Part shown: positions 20,566 through 33,039 of the stretch, one piece after another
How the letters are laid out: the number at the start of each line of letters is the position of its first letter
Position numbering within the stretch: the first letter of the stretch is position 1
Source: Hydrangea macrophylla
Lineage: Eukaryota; Streptophyta; Magnoliopsida; Cornales; Hydrangeaceae
Direction: 5' to 3'
Length of the DNA: 64,000 bases
NCBI GenBank assembly: GCA_033977485.1
Contig: CM066987.1
Span: 89,002,588-89,066,587, forward strand
Program-made: the position numbers and the translations under genes
Notes under the pieces: generated by a model
Told to the model about the DNA's origin: nothing
The model's database searches: none
What the model saw: the letters and a program-made list of their open reading frames with translations, nothing else

Positions 20566-21716
20566 CCTATTTTGGTGAACGAATATTGGCTCTCCTATTG
20601 AAACTGAATTATCTTCTTCTGTAACTTTCTCTCCCTTTTTTTTTCTTCTTCTTCTTCTCCCACATAACATCCCCCAATCTGTTCCACTTAGCCAGACACA
20701 ACACACCTTTCCCCTATATCTCAGGTAATCTCTTAATCTTTCTCTAATGTTTTTTCCTAATTGTAATATTAAGGTCTTCAAATCTCAAAATTTTTTGAAG
20801 AAATCTTCAAGGGTTTTCTAGATCTGATTTTTCCTACCTATAATATTGTGGTATTAATTCTCTCTAAACTTTCATTTCGCCCTCATCTTCACCGCCAACA
20901 TCGACCACCACCGCCTCCTTGCCACACCGCCGACAATACTCTCTCTCAATCTCTCTCTCTTTAGTCTTTGTCACTTTCTGTTCACACACACAAAAGACAC
21001 ATATTTGAGTTTTATAACAAAATCAGAAGCAACCACAGTTTAATTTTATGCTCACTCTAGGTATTCTCTATCTGTGCATCACACACATTGAAATAGATCT
21101 AGATCAGATTTTTTTCCTCTATTGAGCACAAGTATTATTTCTCCCATCATTTAATTTTTATTCGTCCTTGAACGTAGTTTCTGAAATACAGGGCCGAACA
21201 AATGCTCCCTCTCCCACTACTGCATCTTTTCCTGCTTATTTTGATTATTTGGTAATTTTGAGTTACGATGGGGCATGGTGTTGAGTTGGGTCTTACACTA
21301 ATACCCTCAAACTTGCTGATTTTTGGGGTTTCCTTTGGCAGCAAACCATCTGGGTTGATGCAGGTTCTTTCTCTTTCGGTAAGTTCATTGATAATTATCT
21401 TCCCTTTGGACTTTTTCACAAAATGGTGTAACAAAGAACTACCTTAATTATCAATATTAATTTTATTTCTTGAACCATTTGCAGAGATGGACAACGTAGT
21501 CTTAGTTGAGATACAAAAGACTACCAATGGATCTGAATTTCGTTGGGTGTTGATTGTTCATTCTTTTCTCTTCGATTTTGGTAATTTGCTTTGCGGATTT
21601 TTATTTCCTTAGTGCAATTTCTATTTGGATATAGTTTTCTCTTCATAATTTGACACTTACCATAATTTTTCCTATCTCTGTGTAGTTTTTTGATGCCTTC
21701 GTCTTCTCATTCGCAG

Positions 21717-21762
21717 TTCGATGTTCAGAAAAACTCATGGACCGAGACGTTTGCTTCATCAG
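21717..21762 (+). pseudogene. Captured exon-like fragment
   Basis: This 46-bp piece is flanked by a good acceptor (tcattcgcag) and donor (gtatag). It encodes FDVQKNSWTETFASS in one frame. The family is not certain. It is one of several short exon-like units inside the Helitron. Confidence 0.35.
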
Positions 21763-23089
21763 GTATAGCTTTTTATTTGATTGCTTATTCCTTTTCCTCT
21801 AATTTTTCCCTAATTTTATCCAACCTCTTTGTCAAGAATAGGGAGTTTTAATTGAGTACGTATGGGTTGGAAATAGGTCAAAATTGGTGGATGGTAGTTA
21901 CTCACCATAGTGTCTTTTAAAGTGTTTGGTAAATTTCCTCTAAGAGAAGAGTGTTAATACTATTGTTCATTCCACTCTCATTCTAACTATTTTGTACTAC
22001 AAATGCTCGACATCAACTTATTTGAATTCATGATAGATGGCTAATTTCCAGTTTATTGATAATAAGTTCATTACTTTATACAAAGTTGTTAAACATAAAC
22101 CTTAATTATTACATGTGGGTTCTTCAACTAACGGGCTTTTTTTCCTACCCTTTATTTGTGTAAAGCCTTCAACTTATTCTTGAAATACTGAACTTTTATA
22201 AACAAAAGCAAAAATAATAATCATTGGTTTCAGTTACATTGAGTGAGAAAGAGTAAGGAAAAATCTGAGAGTCATGTGGATACCGTTTTTGCGCTTTCAA
22301 TTATTTTAGATATAGTGTGCATTTTGGGATTTTGATTGTTAAGGAAATTAATAAAATGTTTTAATTTTCTTCCTTTTGGCATATATTTGTTTTGGTGAGA
22401 AACTTCCTTGAAACTTCATTCCTATCATTTCCCTTACAATTGGGGAACAATTTGAGTTGCAATGTGAGTTTTGCTACTGGGGGTTGCTACTGGGGGTTGC
22501 TGAATGTTTGCATTCATGAGCCCTATTGTGAATGTGTATTGCTTACTTTTTCTGCATGTTTTAGTCAAAATGATTGCTTCTATTTAGTTAAATATGTGGT
22601 GGATTTTAGGTTTGTTGTTTCCTAGGCTGTACGAGTTCCATAGTTAGTGTTGGCCATTTTAGGGAAATCTCTCTGTGATTTGGTTTAAAATTTTCATTTT
22701 ACTTTTCGGACCAAAAATGTAGTGTGTTTTCCTCAACATTCTCTTCTCATCTCGTTCACTGAGTCTATAAATCAATTCTTCACATTAGCTTATGTGAGCT
22801 CAATTTTTGCAATTTTTTAGAATGTTGAAAGTCTTTCGTTGTGAAAAATGCAAACGTTTCATTCCAAAGACAGGAGCTTGAATTCACATTTAAGCAATTG
22901 TCATGCTGATGTTTTTTTTTTTTTTTTTAAATATTTTTATGAGAGCCATATTGAATCATCGATATATAAGACACAAAGAATCCATTTCCACTTATCTTAT
23001 GAGTTACAAAGTCTTTCACATATAATTTTCCCCCTTGACATTTCTTTGAATCCATAACTGATAAACTTGACAAGATAGAGGCAAGGTGT

Positions 23090-23276
23090 CATATTATTCC
23101 TTTTTTAATATCTTTGTGTTGATTCTATCGTAGGCTTTCTCGACATCAAATTTTATTACCATAAGACTTCCTTTCCCTTTTTTGTTTCTTATGGTATGAA
23201 TAATCTCATGTGCAATAATAGAGTTATCGTGTATCACTCTACCCGGGACAAAAGTTGATTGGATTGGCCCCCAAAC
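23090..23276 (-). pseudogene. L1-type LINE reverse transcriptase fragment
   Basis: The minus strand reads STFVPGRVIHDNSIIAHEII, then KKGKGSLMVIKFDVEKAYDR. These are the FVPGR...NI-AHE and the first-aspartate (KFDVEKAYDR) motifs of plant L1 non-LTR reverse transcriptases. A TAA stop follows at ~23094 and the rest of the RT (including the YADD motif) is not found. It is a short fragment embedded in the Helitron, flanked by unrelated gene-like sequence on the right (from ~23278). Confidence 0.88.
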
Positions 23277-23277
23277 C

Positions 23278-23425
23278 GCCTCTTTCTCTGTCTCTCTCTC
23301 TCTCGGCCACCATCACCATCAGCGACCACCGCCACCACCATCTCCATCACTTCCCAGCCACTTAATTTCTGTAAGATCCTCTTCAAGATCCATGGATAGA
23401 GACTCAATCCCTGTAAGATTTCACA
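23278..23425 (+). other. Captured UTR/first-exon-like sequence
   Basis: A CT-rich and proline/histidine-coding run (ccaccatcaccatcagcgac) is followed by ATGGATAGAGACTCAATCCC and a donor-like ct/gtaaga at ~23421. It looks like a plant gene 5' UTR and first exon. Identity unknown. Confidence 0.3.
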
Positions 23426-26400
23426 ATTTTTGCTTCAATCGAATCGAACAAATTTGCTGCTTCCTTTTTTTTTTTTTTTTTTTGGATTTTCAATTTGATC
23501 GATAGGTTTTTGTTACAGGAAAAGTTCAAAATCCGAGTCTATAGATCTCCGGCGAGTTGCATTTGCGATCTGGGTTTTTTCACTGCCTCTCTCTCTCTCT
23601 GTCTCTCTCTGTTCTAAGTTTTAACAGGTCTGATCTGCCCTTTTTTTTTAACAGATGCAATTTCAGAATTCCTGAAGGAATCACCTTATAGCATTTTCCT
23701 GTGGTAAGAAGTAATTTGTGGTATCAATTCTCTCTATTTTTTTTTGGAATTTTACATTTTCCTGTTTCATTTTTTCTTTCACTCAACTGATCGTCTCTCT
23801 CAGACTCTCAGCCTCACTTCCAATGATTCGAGTTTTTTCCTAGAGTCATCGTCTCTGTCAATCTCTCTTGGAGGTCGACGATTTAAGGCCAAATTCACAA
23901 ATTTCTAATGTGCTCTATTTTTTAATTTGTTCACTGTTTGTCAAAGTTGATTTCAAATGTCTTCTACAGTAGGTTCACATTTACAAATTCGTACCTTTTT
24001 TTCTCTTTTCTTTTGCTCTTAGGGTTTTTTGGGGGTTAAGCTTTGTGATTTTTTAGATTTATTTTTCCTAGATTTTTTCATCCAATGCTTTGATAGAGAT
24101 TTGTTTCCCGCATAATTTGTTTTATTAATTAGTTGCATAACATCAAAAGTTGGTGGTGTTCTGATTTGGTTTCTGAAAATAGATCAAAAAGTTACTTTTA
24201 TTAATTGTGATCCATACCCCTTGAGCTCCTTCTTTTCTTTATAGATTGGCTCTATGTTTTTTTATCTATTGTTTATAAAAACTGCTCCTTAACAAACCTA
24301 TATTAAATTTTCTTTGCTTTGTTTAGTTGGTGAGAGTAAGTATGATAGGAAAGCGTATTTTTTTTAATTCATCCATCACATTTGGAGAGTAGCTGAGTGA
24401 TGGAGACATGTAAACATGATGGACCAAATGGGGATTTTCAATTTTGAGTTTCCCATCTTCTTCTTCACAGTTTGTTTTTCATTATCTATTTAAATGTTTG
24501 GGTAATAGCTGGGGCACAAACAAATCTCACTAACAAAAATTTTCAACACATTTCTTTTGGTGCATTCTAAACATGGCATTACTAAACAAAAAAAATGAAG
24601 AAATACACAAGAAGTTTACAATCATGTTTCCTTCTTTATTCTGTCAATATATTTTTGCTGCTTTTATTAGTATTTTCTGAATTTGGTGTTTCATGTTGAT
24701 ATATATGATTTTTTCCCAAAATGTTCCAGTGTTGACTTTTCCAAACAAACCTTCATGTTCTAATTTTCTTGAAAGCATTTTTCCTCCAGTTTTATTTTGC
24801 ATTTTTATATTTCTGTATATCAGAACAACATATCTATTGAAGTGAAGTGCATGTTGAGGGCTTGGAAAGTCTCTATGTCGACAATTTGTTACAAAGAGAA
24901 AGGTACAGTGAGCATGAGTAAGTAATTTCCTTTGAACGTGCGGTACTACTTTTACTCTCCACTTATTTTCAATACCACCATATTCTAAAAATACGAACCC
25001 AACAATATATATATATATGATAGACTTCAACTCGCAATGCATTTATAAACACATATATTTATGTTAAGACTCTTAAATTCTTTATGGATGGCAGCCTGCG
25101 GACTCCTCCAAGGTCATTGAAATGGCAGCAATGCCAAATCCATAGAACATGGTCGACGTCTTCTTGCCTCCCAGAGCCATCGAATTTGTCTCCCTCTCTT
25201 TGTATATTCACGTCTATGCCTTTAAGCTTCTCCACTCAATCCCCTTGCCTTATTATCGCTGACCACATGGTACAAGTTCCGTATTTCTATAAGTTTTTGC
25301 TACATATTGAATGGATGTTTATATATCTAATTGTTGGAGGTTTTCAAATCTATGATGTAGGCATTTTCTTTACGAGTGGATTCAATTTAACTTGCAATTG
25401 GAGTTTCTCGGAGGTAAATATTTGGTCTGTTTGGATATTTTGTGGTATATACTTTGAGGTATGGTTTTTTTTTTTTTTGGGAGTTTTCAATTTTGGGAGA
25501 ATTTTTGTGACTACTTTTTCCGTTTGGGTGATTGTGTCACTTTCATTTTTTCCATTGAAGTACCTATCTACCTATAATTTGAATATGCTATTCGGATTTC
25601 AAAGTCCTCTTTTTCGGTTTAGGTTTGCTCCTTCCATGTTTTCTATTTTTCTTGATTTCTGTGATGGTCCAAAATCACTGTGAAAGCTTGGCCTTTGGGT
25701 TCCAACTTCCAATCAATAACTCATTTGAACTCTTCTTGATAGCTTCAGCCACCCTGCAAAAAACATTGTTTCGTGTCTTCTATCCTAGAAAATTTTCTAA
25801 ATTTTCTCTTCTGGGTTTGGTGGGTCTTGCAATATTAAAAAATCTGTTCACTATTAATTTGTCCTAAATTAAAAATTTGTTCACTATTTTCTCATCGATG
25901 GTTAAGTCTTCTGAAGATTAACCTTAATGTTCAATAATTTGTTGTTACTTACCCGTCGCTAAGGCTCTAAGCTAATGCTCTGTGTGATATGTTTAGGCCT
26001 CGGATCAACTGCTGAAACATCCAGATCTCTAGATGTATTTCCTTTTTGGAAGGCGGAAAGCTTAGGGTGTTTTAGTATGTGGAAAGCTTAGGGTGTTTTA
26101 GTATATATTTTTTTGTTTGTTGGTTACAAGGTGTTTTAGTTTTTGATACTTCAATATCTTGAGCTTTCTAATTTTTGGGTGATCATTAGTTTCCTCTATT
26201 AACCCCAATTGCATGTGATCACCACAAAGTTGAGAGTTTTTGTGATGTGGAGAGTGAGTGTTTTAATTGGCGGGAGTTCATCACTTGTAGTTGCTACCGC
26301 ATAATATTGCCAAAGTTTTTATAGTGCCTAAATGTGTGTTCTTCAACTTTATGAAGTTAATCCCATTTATCATTTTCTGAATCTGCTCCAACAATCAGTT

Positions 26401-26880
26401 TGTTACTTCATTTGATTAGTTATGTGGAACTTATAAAATAACAATTAGTATTTTTTAATGCTTTATATCTTTAGCTATCTTTTTCACAAAGAGCATACCA
26501 AATTTGCATGCCTATTGTGCTTCCGAACACATGTGGCAATGAGTCCAGTACTTGATTTTCATTGGAGGGTATTGAAGTGGTCCCTACAATTATTGAAAGT
26601 GGTTCCACTACTACATATATTGGGAATTACATTTGGGACACAATTTGGAAAGCGTAACATCAACTCTTTAAGAAAAGTAAGTATGGTTTCAGAAAATCTA
26701 AAACTCATTTTACATAATCAAAACTCAAAAAGTACCCGTTGTTAAGTCTCTTTGCCAATAAGCTTTCAATTGGATTTAAGCTTATTTATTGCAAGTGATG
26801 CTATTTAATTTTTCCCTGTGTCGATTTCAGAATATTGTATCAATTATGAAGTTCTAATCTTTTGCTTAATCCTTTTGCAG

Positions 26881-26932
26881 TTTCACCATGATGGCTGCTA
26901 CTTGGAATATTACAGCTTCGGAGTTTTGACAG
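26881..26932 (+). pseudogene. Captured exon-like fragment
   Basis: Preceded by a strong acceptor (ccttttgcag, ending 26880) and followed by gtgttg, it encodes FHHDGCYLEYYSFGVLT. Family not recognised. It lies 380 bases before the Helitron 3' end. Confidence 0.35.
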
Positions 26933-27281
26933 GTGTTGTGATACTGTAACAACGAATTTGCTAAAGACTGTAAAATCTAATTTTGAGAGTATGTTTACTA
27001 ATATCTCTGAGACTCCATATTACATTAGTCATGTTTGATGAAATGCTTCACTCAAGCACCCTTTTGTTGGGATAGTTGAGCTTATGTAACCTACCATGCA
27101 TAAAAAAAAATCCCCATTATCATTCTGGTGTTTAAGTATGAATTCTTTAACTAGAATAGCTAGCGGCTTCTAAATCTTTGTAGGATGTTCTTACATTTAC
27201 AATTTCCTATTTAACCGTTTTAACATCTTATTATACACTTTGAAGAACCACTTAACCCCAAAAAATGGCGAAATTAAATTT

Positions 27282-27310
27282 CCCGCGCGTCGCGCGGGCC
27301 ACCCAACTAG
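27282..27310 (+). other. Helitron 3' terminal hairpin and CTAG end
   Basis: A perfect 8-bp GC-only stem with a one-base loop (27282-27298), spacer ccacccaa, then CTAG (27307-27310) followed by T. Confidence 0.85.
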
Positions 27311-28024
27311 TATATATATATATATATAAAAGTTGAAGCAAACAAAGGCTCTACAGCTTGCCACCTCAGTCTCTTATTCCCCTCTTAAAAATCCAACGCG
27401 TCAATTCAAAAAACACAAGGAAGTCTCTCTCTATTGAGGGAAGCGAATGACATGACTCCCAAATAGGAAACGACACCTCCTCTCCCACTGACTTCTCGGC
27501 TCCATCGCCACCAACAACTCCTCTCGCACAAAACGAAGACGTATTCTCCTCTACTCTCCCAGATTCATGGCTATTAAAGACCCTGGATTTTTTACCTTCC
27601 CTCCCTCTTTGTATATACTTGTGCCATAAATATATCCACACCACCACGCCTAGAAGGCCCAACACCACCAGATCCATCACCCTATCTTCATCTATTTCAC
27701 TATTTCACATTACTCTCAAACCCTCGGAGCCACCGCCGCCGCTAGAAGCCCAACGCCACCAGATCCACCTGTCGCCGCTGCCGTAAGGCCACCACCACCA
27801 AGCTGTCGGCGCTGCTGAAAGCTCAACAACACCATAGCGGTGAAACAACACCATCGGTCCACCACCGCCGCGAAACAAAACCACCACCGGTACTCTCTGT
27901 ATTTTTTTTTTAACTATAGTCAGCCTTTAAGCCTTAGATCTAATAGATTCATGGTTTTCCATATGTGATTTTGGGATTTGTTTCACAAGTTTGTTGGATT
28001 TTTTTTTCCACCAATTGATGCTAG

Positions 28025-28182
28025 AATTGCTTTGTTGGTCTGGCCATACAGTTCAGAAATATGGCCCAAAACCACATACGAAGATTAACCCTTGGGTCCA
28101 AAATATTGTTTGCAATTTATTGGCAGCTTACCCCACCACAAGGCAGAAACTAAGAAGCATCAGATTATTAAAAAAAATGCAG
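28025..28182 (+). pseudogene. Candidate exon, unknown family
   Basis: Acceptor gatgctag, then an open 158-bp stretch encoding GHTVQKYGPKPHTKINPWVQ and LLAAYPTTRQKLRSIRLLKK, ending aaatgcag/gtatat. Amino-acid composition and splice signals look gene-derived. I do not recognise the protein. Confidence 0.4.
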
Positions 28183-29218
28183 GTATATTTGTATATATAT
28201 GTGCATATGTTCATGTCAATGTGCATGTCTGAGTGTGTAATGCAAGATATCAACTACATGATATGCAAATGATCCAACGTGCTGTGTCGAACGTTTAAAA
28301 TTGCCACTTGAGTTTGAGTGCAGTTGTAGATTGGTTCCTTTTTAGTATATGTGACTTTCCACCTTATTCCAACTAATTTTGAAATCTTATCCAAAGTGTA
28401 ATATTTGGCCTTTGTAGCACAAGTGGTTGCTATATGTACTTCTGAACAGTGTTAGAATTAATTGATTCATGAGTTAATCTAAGTTTTATACACCCCTATA
28501 CAATTCATGATTCAATTGATTCACAATTCATAGTTTAGGATTTAAAAATTGAATCTTTGAAGTGGAAAAATGTCAATAATTTGACCCATACTAAATATTT
28601 AGGAGAACAATCTCTTGATATAGGTGTGTGTTTTATACTGCATCGATTTGGATATCAATTTCTTTTTTATTCTTTGTTGACCTTATTTACAGCTCTTATA
28701 TGATCAGATTTACAACCTGCACCTTTGTTACATGTGTGTATCGAAGTATGGATAGTTTAATCTATTCAAGGTGCCCTCTCCCTGTATATATTCATCTATT
28801 CCTTTAGGCTTCGCCGCCCAAACATCTTAAAATCTTCCGATTGCTACGTATGTCGGTAATCGGTATGATTTCGTTGTGTTAGTTTGATTTCGTTACTTCC
28901 TATTGCAGCTTTTGTATACAATGTAATAGATAGATATATATCTTATTGTTTGATGGTCTAAAATATGTGATTTAGGTAATTGCTTGATGATTGCTTTCAA
29001 TTTCTTCTACACAAACTACTTTTACCCAAGTGTTACACCTGCGATTGGATCTTCTTGGAGGCATTTTCTGACTTGCCTTTATGCGTTCACGGGCGGATTT
29101 TCTGATATCATGGATGTGGTTTGTTGTACCTATATGGTTTCGAGTAATTTTGTATTTCATCATTTTGTAATTCTATTAAATTTGTTGTTTTAACTTTGTT
29201 CCAATTGATTGATTTTAG

Positions 29219-29350
29219 GAGATTAATTACTGCATCTTTGAATTTGTGTGCATTTTGCTACAAGAGACACCAACCCACTTACTAAAAGAGGTACCTTCTG
29301 ACCAATTGCCATGGTTGAACTTGGGTCAGTCCTGGTATGAGCTCTGAAAG
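29219..29350 (+). pseudogene. Candidate last coding exon, unknown family
   Basis: Preceded by ttgattttag and followed by gtaaaaatc, it encodes ETPTHLLKEVPSDQLPWLNL then GQSWYEL and a TGA stop six bases before the donor site. Family not recognised. Same strand as the previous candidate exon. Confidence 0.4.
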
Positions 29351-31657
29351 GTAAAAATCAAATATTTGCAATCTTGGTCTATTTTTGCTTTGAAACTCCA
29401 TTAGTAATTTTTTATGTTGGTCGTCATGATTTGTATTTCTTAGTTTAAGCGCCTTCGTTTTGTTATCATATCCATTCGGTTGCTAAGCAAGAAGTTTGGG
29501 GAGCCTCCAACTAAGACCAGAGTTGTTTAACGCTTAGACTACGGAACAATTTTGTTATATATCAATTCTTTTTATGTTTGCTTTAGTTGAGAGAATGTAC
29601 ATTGGCTATGAAATTGACACCCAAATCGTCATGGATTTGTGGCTATTTGCATGGGTTTTGATACCCAAATTGGCTACAAATTACTATTGGTTCAAATGTG
29701 TATGCTTGCATTCGACAATTTTAACTGTGTGTTCAGGGCTTTTATCCTTGGATTTAGGTAGGATTTGTGTCGCTCAGCCCCTGTTTAGCTGCTATTCTTT
29801 TTGGTTTTGCGTTTAAGTTTTTTAATGTTGAAATATTTGTTCAGTAGGCTCATTACTTTCTTCACAGTTTTGATAATTCTAAACATATTCCAATTTGACT
29901 GGATTTACTTCAATCAGGCAATTAAATTATCAAATGGGCTTAGAACATATATATGTATGTATTTTGTGAGGTTGGTTTGACTTGATCTATATTTCTATCA
30001 GGTCTATTGTACCACTACTAGCTGATTACCAACTCATAATATATTAAGTACTATTTGAAAGGGATGTGACCTTAGGTTAAATTGGATTGTTGTCTCCCAT
30101 AAAATTTTTCAGCAGTGATGTTGATGTCCTACAACTATATAGTACTTCCACAGACGAATAATGCTATGGTTCCCAAATAGTTGATTTTAGAAAAGCTGCT
30201 ATTGCAAAGCAGTAATAGTGATAGGCATGCCATGTAGGAAGGAATTTTTTCTCTTCTTGTAGGCTGAGTTGAGGATTGTTATTATTATTTTTTTACATGT
30301 TCATCAATAAAAGTAGATCCTTAATAGAGTTGCAAAACTTTTACGGCCTTTTCTCTTTTCCCTCTTTGCTTCCAGGAGCTACTCTCTATGTTACTTTTCT
30401 CTCACAGTTTTATACTTTGTAGGTTGTTCATGATGCAAATAGTTCTACTCTTAAAACTGGAATGACAACGCTTTGATTTAAGTTGTGTTGGGTTTTGGAG
30501 AAAGCAGAAATATGTGTTGGAGTGTTTGATCGGCTGTCTAATATCTTCCTATTGTTCATTGTTTTTGGCTGATGGGTTTAGCTTTGAGGGTGTTAATTTC
30601 CTTTGGGTAAGTTAAATTGACTGTCACAAAATGTACTATAATTTAGCACAATGATTTCAATCAAATGTATTGTTACTTTTGGCTTTTTTGTTATGAAAAG
30701 AAAATTCAAGGCTAAGTTGCTATGCTTTTAAGTTGTAGTCGGGATCTTGGTGTTCGACATTATGCTGGAAGCCTCTTCCTTAAACCCCACTCTACATGGA
30801 TATAGTTTTTGCCAACTATGTTTGAGGGCATGTCTGTTTTAAACTCTGGTGTAGCGAAAAGTTTATTTTTGGTGGTATAAAGTATAAGTTGCACATCCAT
30901 TGGAGGCCACTTTGAAAGTATCATAAGATTCTTTATTGAAAGATTCAACCTGGTGAATAAGTTGGTACAACCTTTTTTTTATTTTTTCCAGCATATTCTC
31001 ACGAGCTTGGCTAAAAAGGCCACTTTTTTCTACGTGGTATGCAAGTTGTACACACAAGGAAGATACTAAAGTGTATAATGATATGTTTCTCAAATTTGAC
31101 TTCTTTGTGAATTACCACATGTAATGGTTTGTGGTACTATTGATCATAGTCAAAACTGTTTTGTAATTTGGGGATCAAGTTTAGAATTTTTAAATTTGGG
31201 AAGCATGACATTACTCCACTAGAAAAGCTATTAACCTTCCACTTTATTTTTAAGCTGAACTTTTTTTTTTTTTGAAAAAACAGAAGCTTCAGTGTTTTCT
31301 TATTGGAAACATTGGTTTGCCAAAGTAACACCCCCACAACTTTTTCGTTTCTTTTTTTTTTTCCCTCTCTCTACCCTTCTCCCCTCAAATAAATAATGGT
31401 GGGTATCATTTTCGAACATTTGCTATTTATTTAGACCCACAATTATTTGATTTTTCACATACTTATAGTGAGTTTGGTTTTTCATTGCACGATTATATGG
31501 TCTTTGTATAAGTGTGTGCTGTCTTTTTCTTTTTTCCTTTTTTTATACAAGTGATCATTTCTTACTTTTTCGAAGTCATCTATTTTTATCTTAAGAAGAC
31601 AAAGCAAAAAATCATTCCGCACTGTGCCATGGTTTTTTTCCCCTTTTTTTTTTTCCC

Positions 31658-31969
31658 TTTTTTAATTTTGCAATTAACTTAGCCTTTGTCCACTCAACAA
31701 TGATGCAACTAAAAACTCTTTAATGTTCTTTGATCAGCAAAAAAAAAAAAAAAATTTGATACAAATAAAGACCTTTTTGGAAGCTCTGTCACTCATTGGC
31801 AGTACTAACTCTCCTATAGCCCCTTCATTTTAACAAATCTGTATTTTACGCTACCAAAAACATAGAAATTGCTTATGGAACACTTTTAAAGAATTTTTTT
31901 AGTAAACTATCCTCGCAACATTAATCTATTATCTATACCTATTACCAAAATATATTCATTTATTAATTT
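31658..31969. repeat. 312-bp direct repeat, left copy, flanking pararetrovirus-like DNA
   Basis: Runs from ttttttaattttgcaatta to catttattaattt. It is almost identical to 34772-35079; by eye the only differences are a G/A change, an A/C change and the length of one poly-A run. The near identity shows a recent duplication. Confidence 0.95.
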
Positions 31970-32059
31970 ATATCATAGATCAGTTTTCAACATAAATAAG
32001 TCTTATAAAGTAAAGACTGTTGAAAGCTCACATCAAATTCTTAAAGAAAAAGAAAGTTT

Positions 32060-32380
32060 TCAAATGCTTACTTCAAATGCCATTTCAGAATATTTATCAC
32101 AAGGATACAGGAGCATTATAGAGATTAATTTATCTTTAAGATATTCATCAATGTCTAGAGCATTGATCTTTTGTTTTACTTTGCACTGGCTTTTATAATG
32201 ACCAGGTTTTCCACATTTAAAACAAATAGGAACCTTAGGCTTACCTCTAGGTTTTCCTTTAGGTTTACCTTTCGGTTTACCTGTAGGTTTACCCTTAGGT
32301 TTTCCTGCTGGTTTTGTATAGGATCTTGTTGTGGTTTTTCTTTTAAAAGGCTTTCTAGCTTTTCTTTCTGCAGATCCCAT
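32060..32380 (-). pseudogene. Basic CCHC zinc-knuckle protein fragment, virus-like
   Basis: The frame has an arginine/lysine-rich start, about seven tandem copies of a four-residue Gly-Lys-Pro-Lys-type unit, then a CX2CX4HX4C zinc knuckle at 32183-32224 and an acidic-mixed tail. Such knuckles at the carboxy end of viral or retroelement capsid proteins bind nucleic acid. The frame stays open for some distance upstream if the 307-bp insertion at 32388-32694 is ignored. Confidence 0.6.
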
Positions 32381-32387
32381 ATCGTAT

Positions 32388-32694
32388 CCTAGTTGCTTGC
32401 AGAAAATAAAAAGTATAGACTACTTTTAAAACAATTTTCTGAAGAAGAACAAAATAGTTTTAAAGAACAATTTCTTGCCTACTTAAAAATAATAGGAAAA
32501 CATATTCCTTATTTTGATTGGTTAAAATGGAACCTCTCAAAAGAAATAAATGTAGGAAATGATTCTATTTTGAAGTCTTGGGGATTATATCCCACAGGAG
32601 AAATACATGAAAGTATCCATCCTCCCAACATAGCTTTTTTAATAAAAATGTCTGACTCTGAATTAAGAGTTAAAGCAGCCCCAGTAAAAAAATA
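32388..32694 (+). other. 307-bp inverted insertion with 9-bp direct repeats
   Basis: The segment is bounded by perfect 9-bp direct repeats ATATCGTAT (32379-32387 and 32695-32703). It carries a 100-codon open frame on the plus strand, opposite to the surrounding frames, that looks like another coding piece of the same kind of element. The flanking frames on the minus strand are in the same phase on both sides, so the block is a secondary insertion. Confidence 0.65.
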
Positions 32695-32703
32695 ATATCG
32701 TAT

Positions 32704-33035
32704 GAGTACTGTAGACGTATTAACGTCTCTGGATGGAAGTTAACAGAACTCTTAAGATCAGATATAGCAGCGGAATAAATATCTTTTAAATCATACAGAG
32801 TATTTATCTGTAATTTTAATTCAAACTTAGCAAGCATTCAAAAGGCAATTTGTCTTAACAAATCGTTATAAATATTAATTTCTGATTGCAGCTGTTCAAT
32901 TCTTTCTTTTAAAGGTTGAAGATCAACTTCAGGAATTGCATTAAAAGATTCTAATCTTTCAACAACCTTAATATAATTTTTTTGAACAGATCTCTTCAGA
33001 AATACAATATGATGTAAATCACTACGTAAACTCAT
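32704..33035 (-). pseudogene. Two small adjoining virus-like frames
   Basis: The first frame (33035-32838, 65 codons, coiled-coil-like with many Glu/Leu) ends in TGA. An ATG follows immediately (TGAATG at ~32839-32834) and opens a second frame that continues to the 9-bp repeat at 32703. Stop-to-start joints of this kind are usual between successive caulimovirid frames. Functions unknown. Confidence 0.5.
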
Positions 33036-33039
33036 AAAT

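Larger units (their letters stand above)
19009..27310 (+). mobile_element. Non-autonomous Helitron, ~8.3 kb
   Basis: The 5' end TCTATACTATACTATAAGAA is preceded by A. The 3' end is a perfect 8-bp stem (cccgcgcg, loop t, cgcgcggg, 27282-27298), eight bases, then CTAG, then T at 27311. A/T flanks without target duplication, a TC start, a subterminal hairpin and a CTAG end are the Helitron signature. No Rep/helicase frame is present, so it depends on a partner. The interior is T-rich, intron-like DNA with several exon-like pieces in plus orientation and an L1 RT fragment, in keeping with gene-fragment capture. Confidence 0.8.
27311..31657 (+). other. Intron-like T-rich sequence with exon-like pieces, no intact gene
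   Basis: The start tatatatata...taaaagttgaagc continues the sequence left of 19009. UTR/exon-like material occupies ~27340-27895, ending ccaccg/gtactc. Two better exon candidates follow (28025-28182, 29219-29350). The remainder is T-rich with no protein family visible. It may be the body of an outer Helitron carrying host gene fragments. Confidence 0.4.

Noticed and set aside
25084..25683. A 199-codon plus-strand frame in the Helitron
   Set aside because: After an exon-like first ~170 bases it becomes T-rich, Phe-heavy intron-like sequence; no motif or homology supports a protein.
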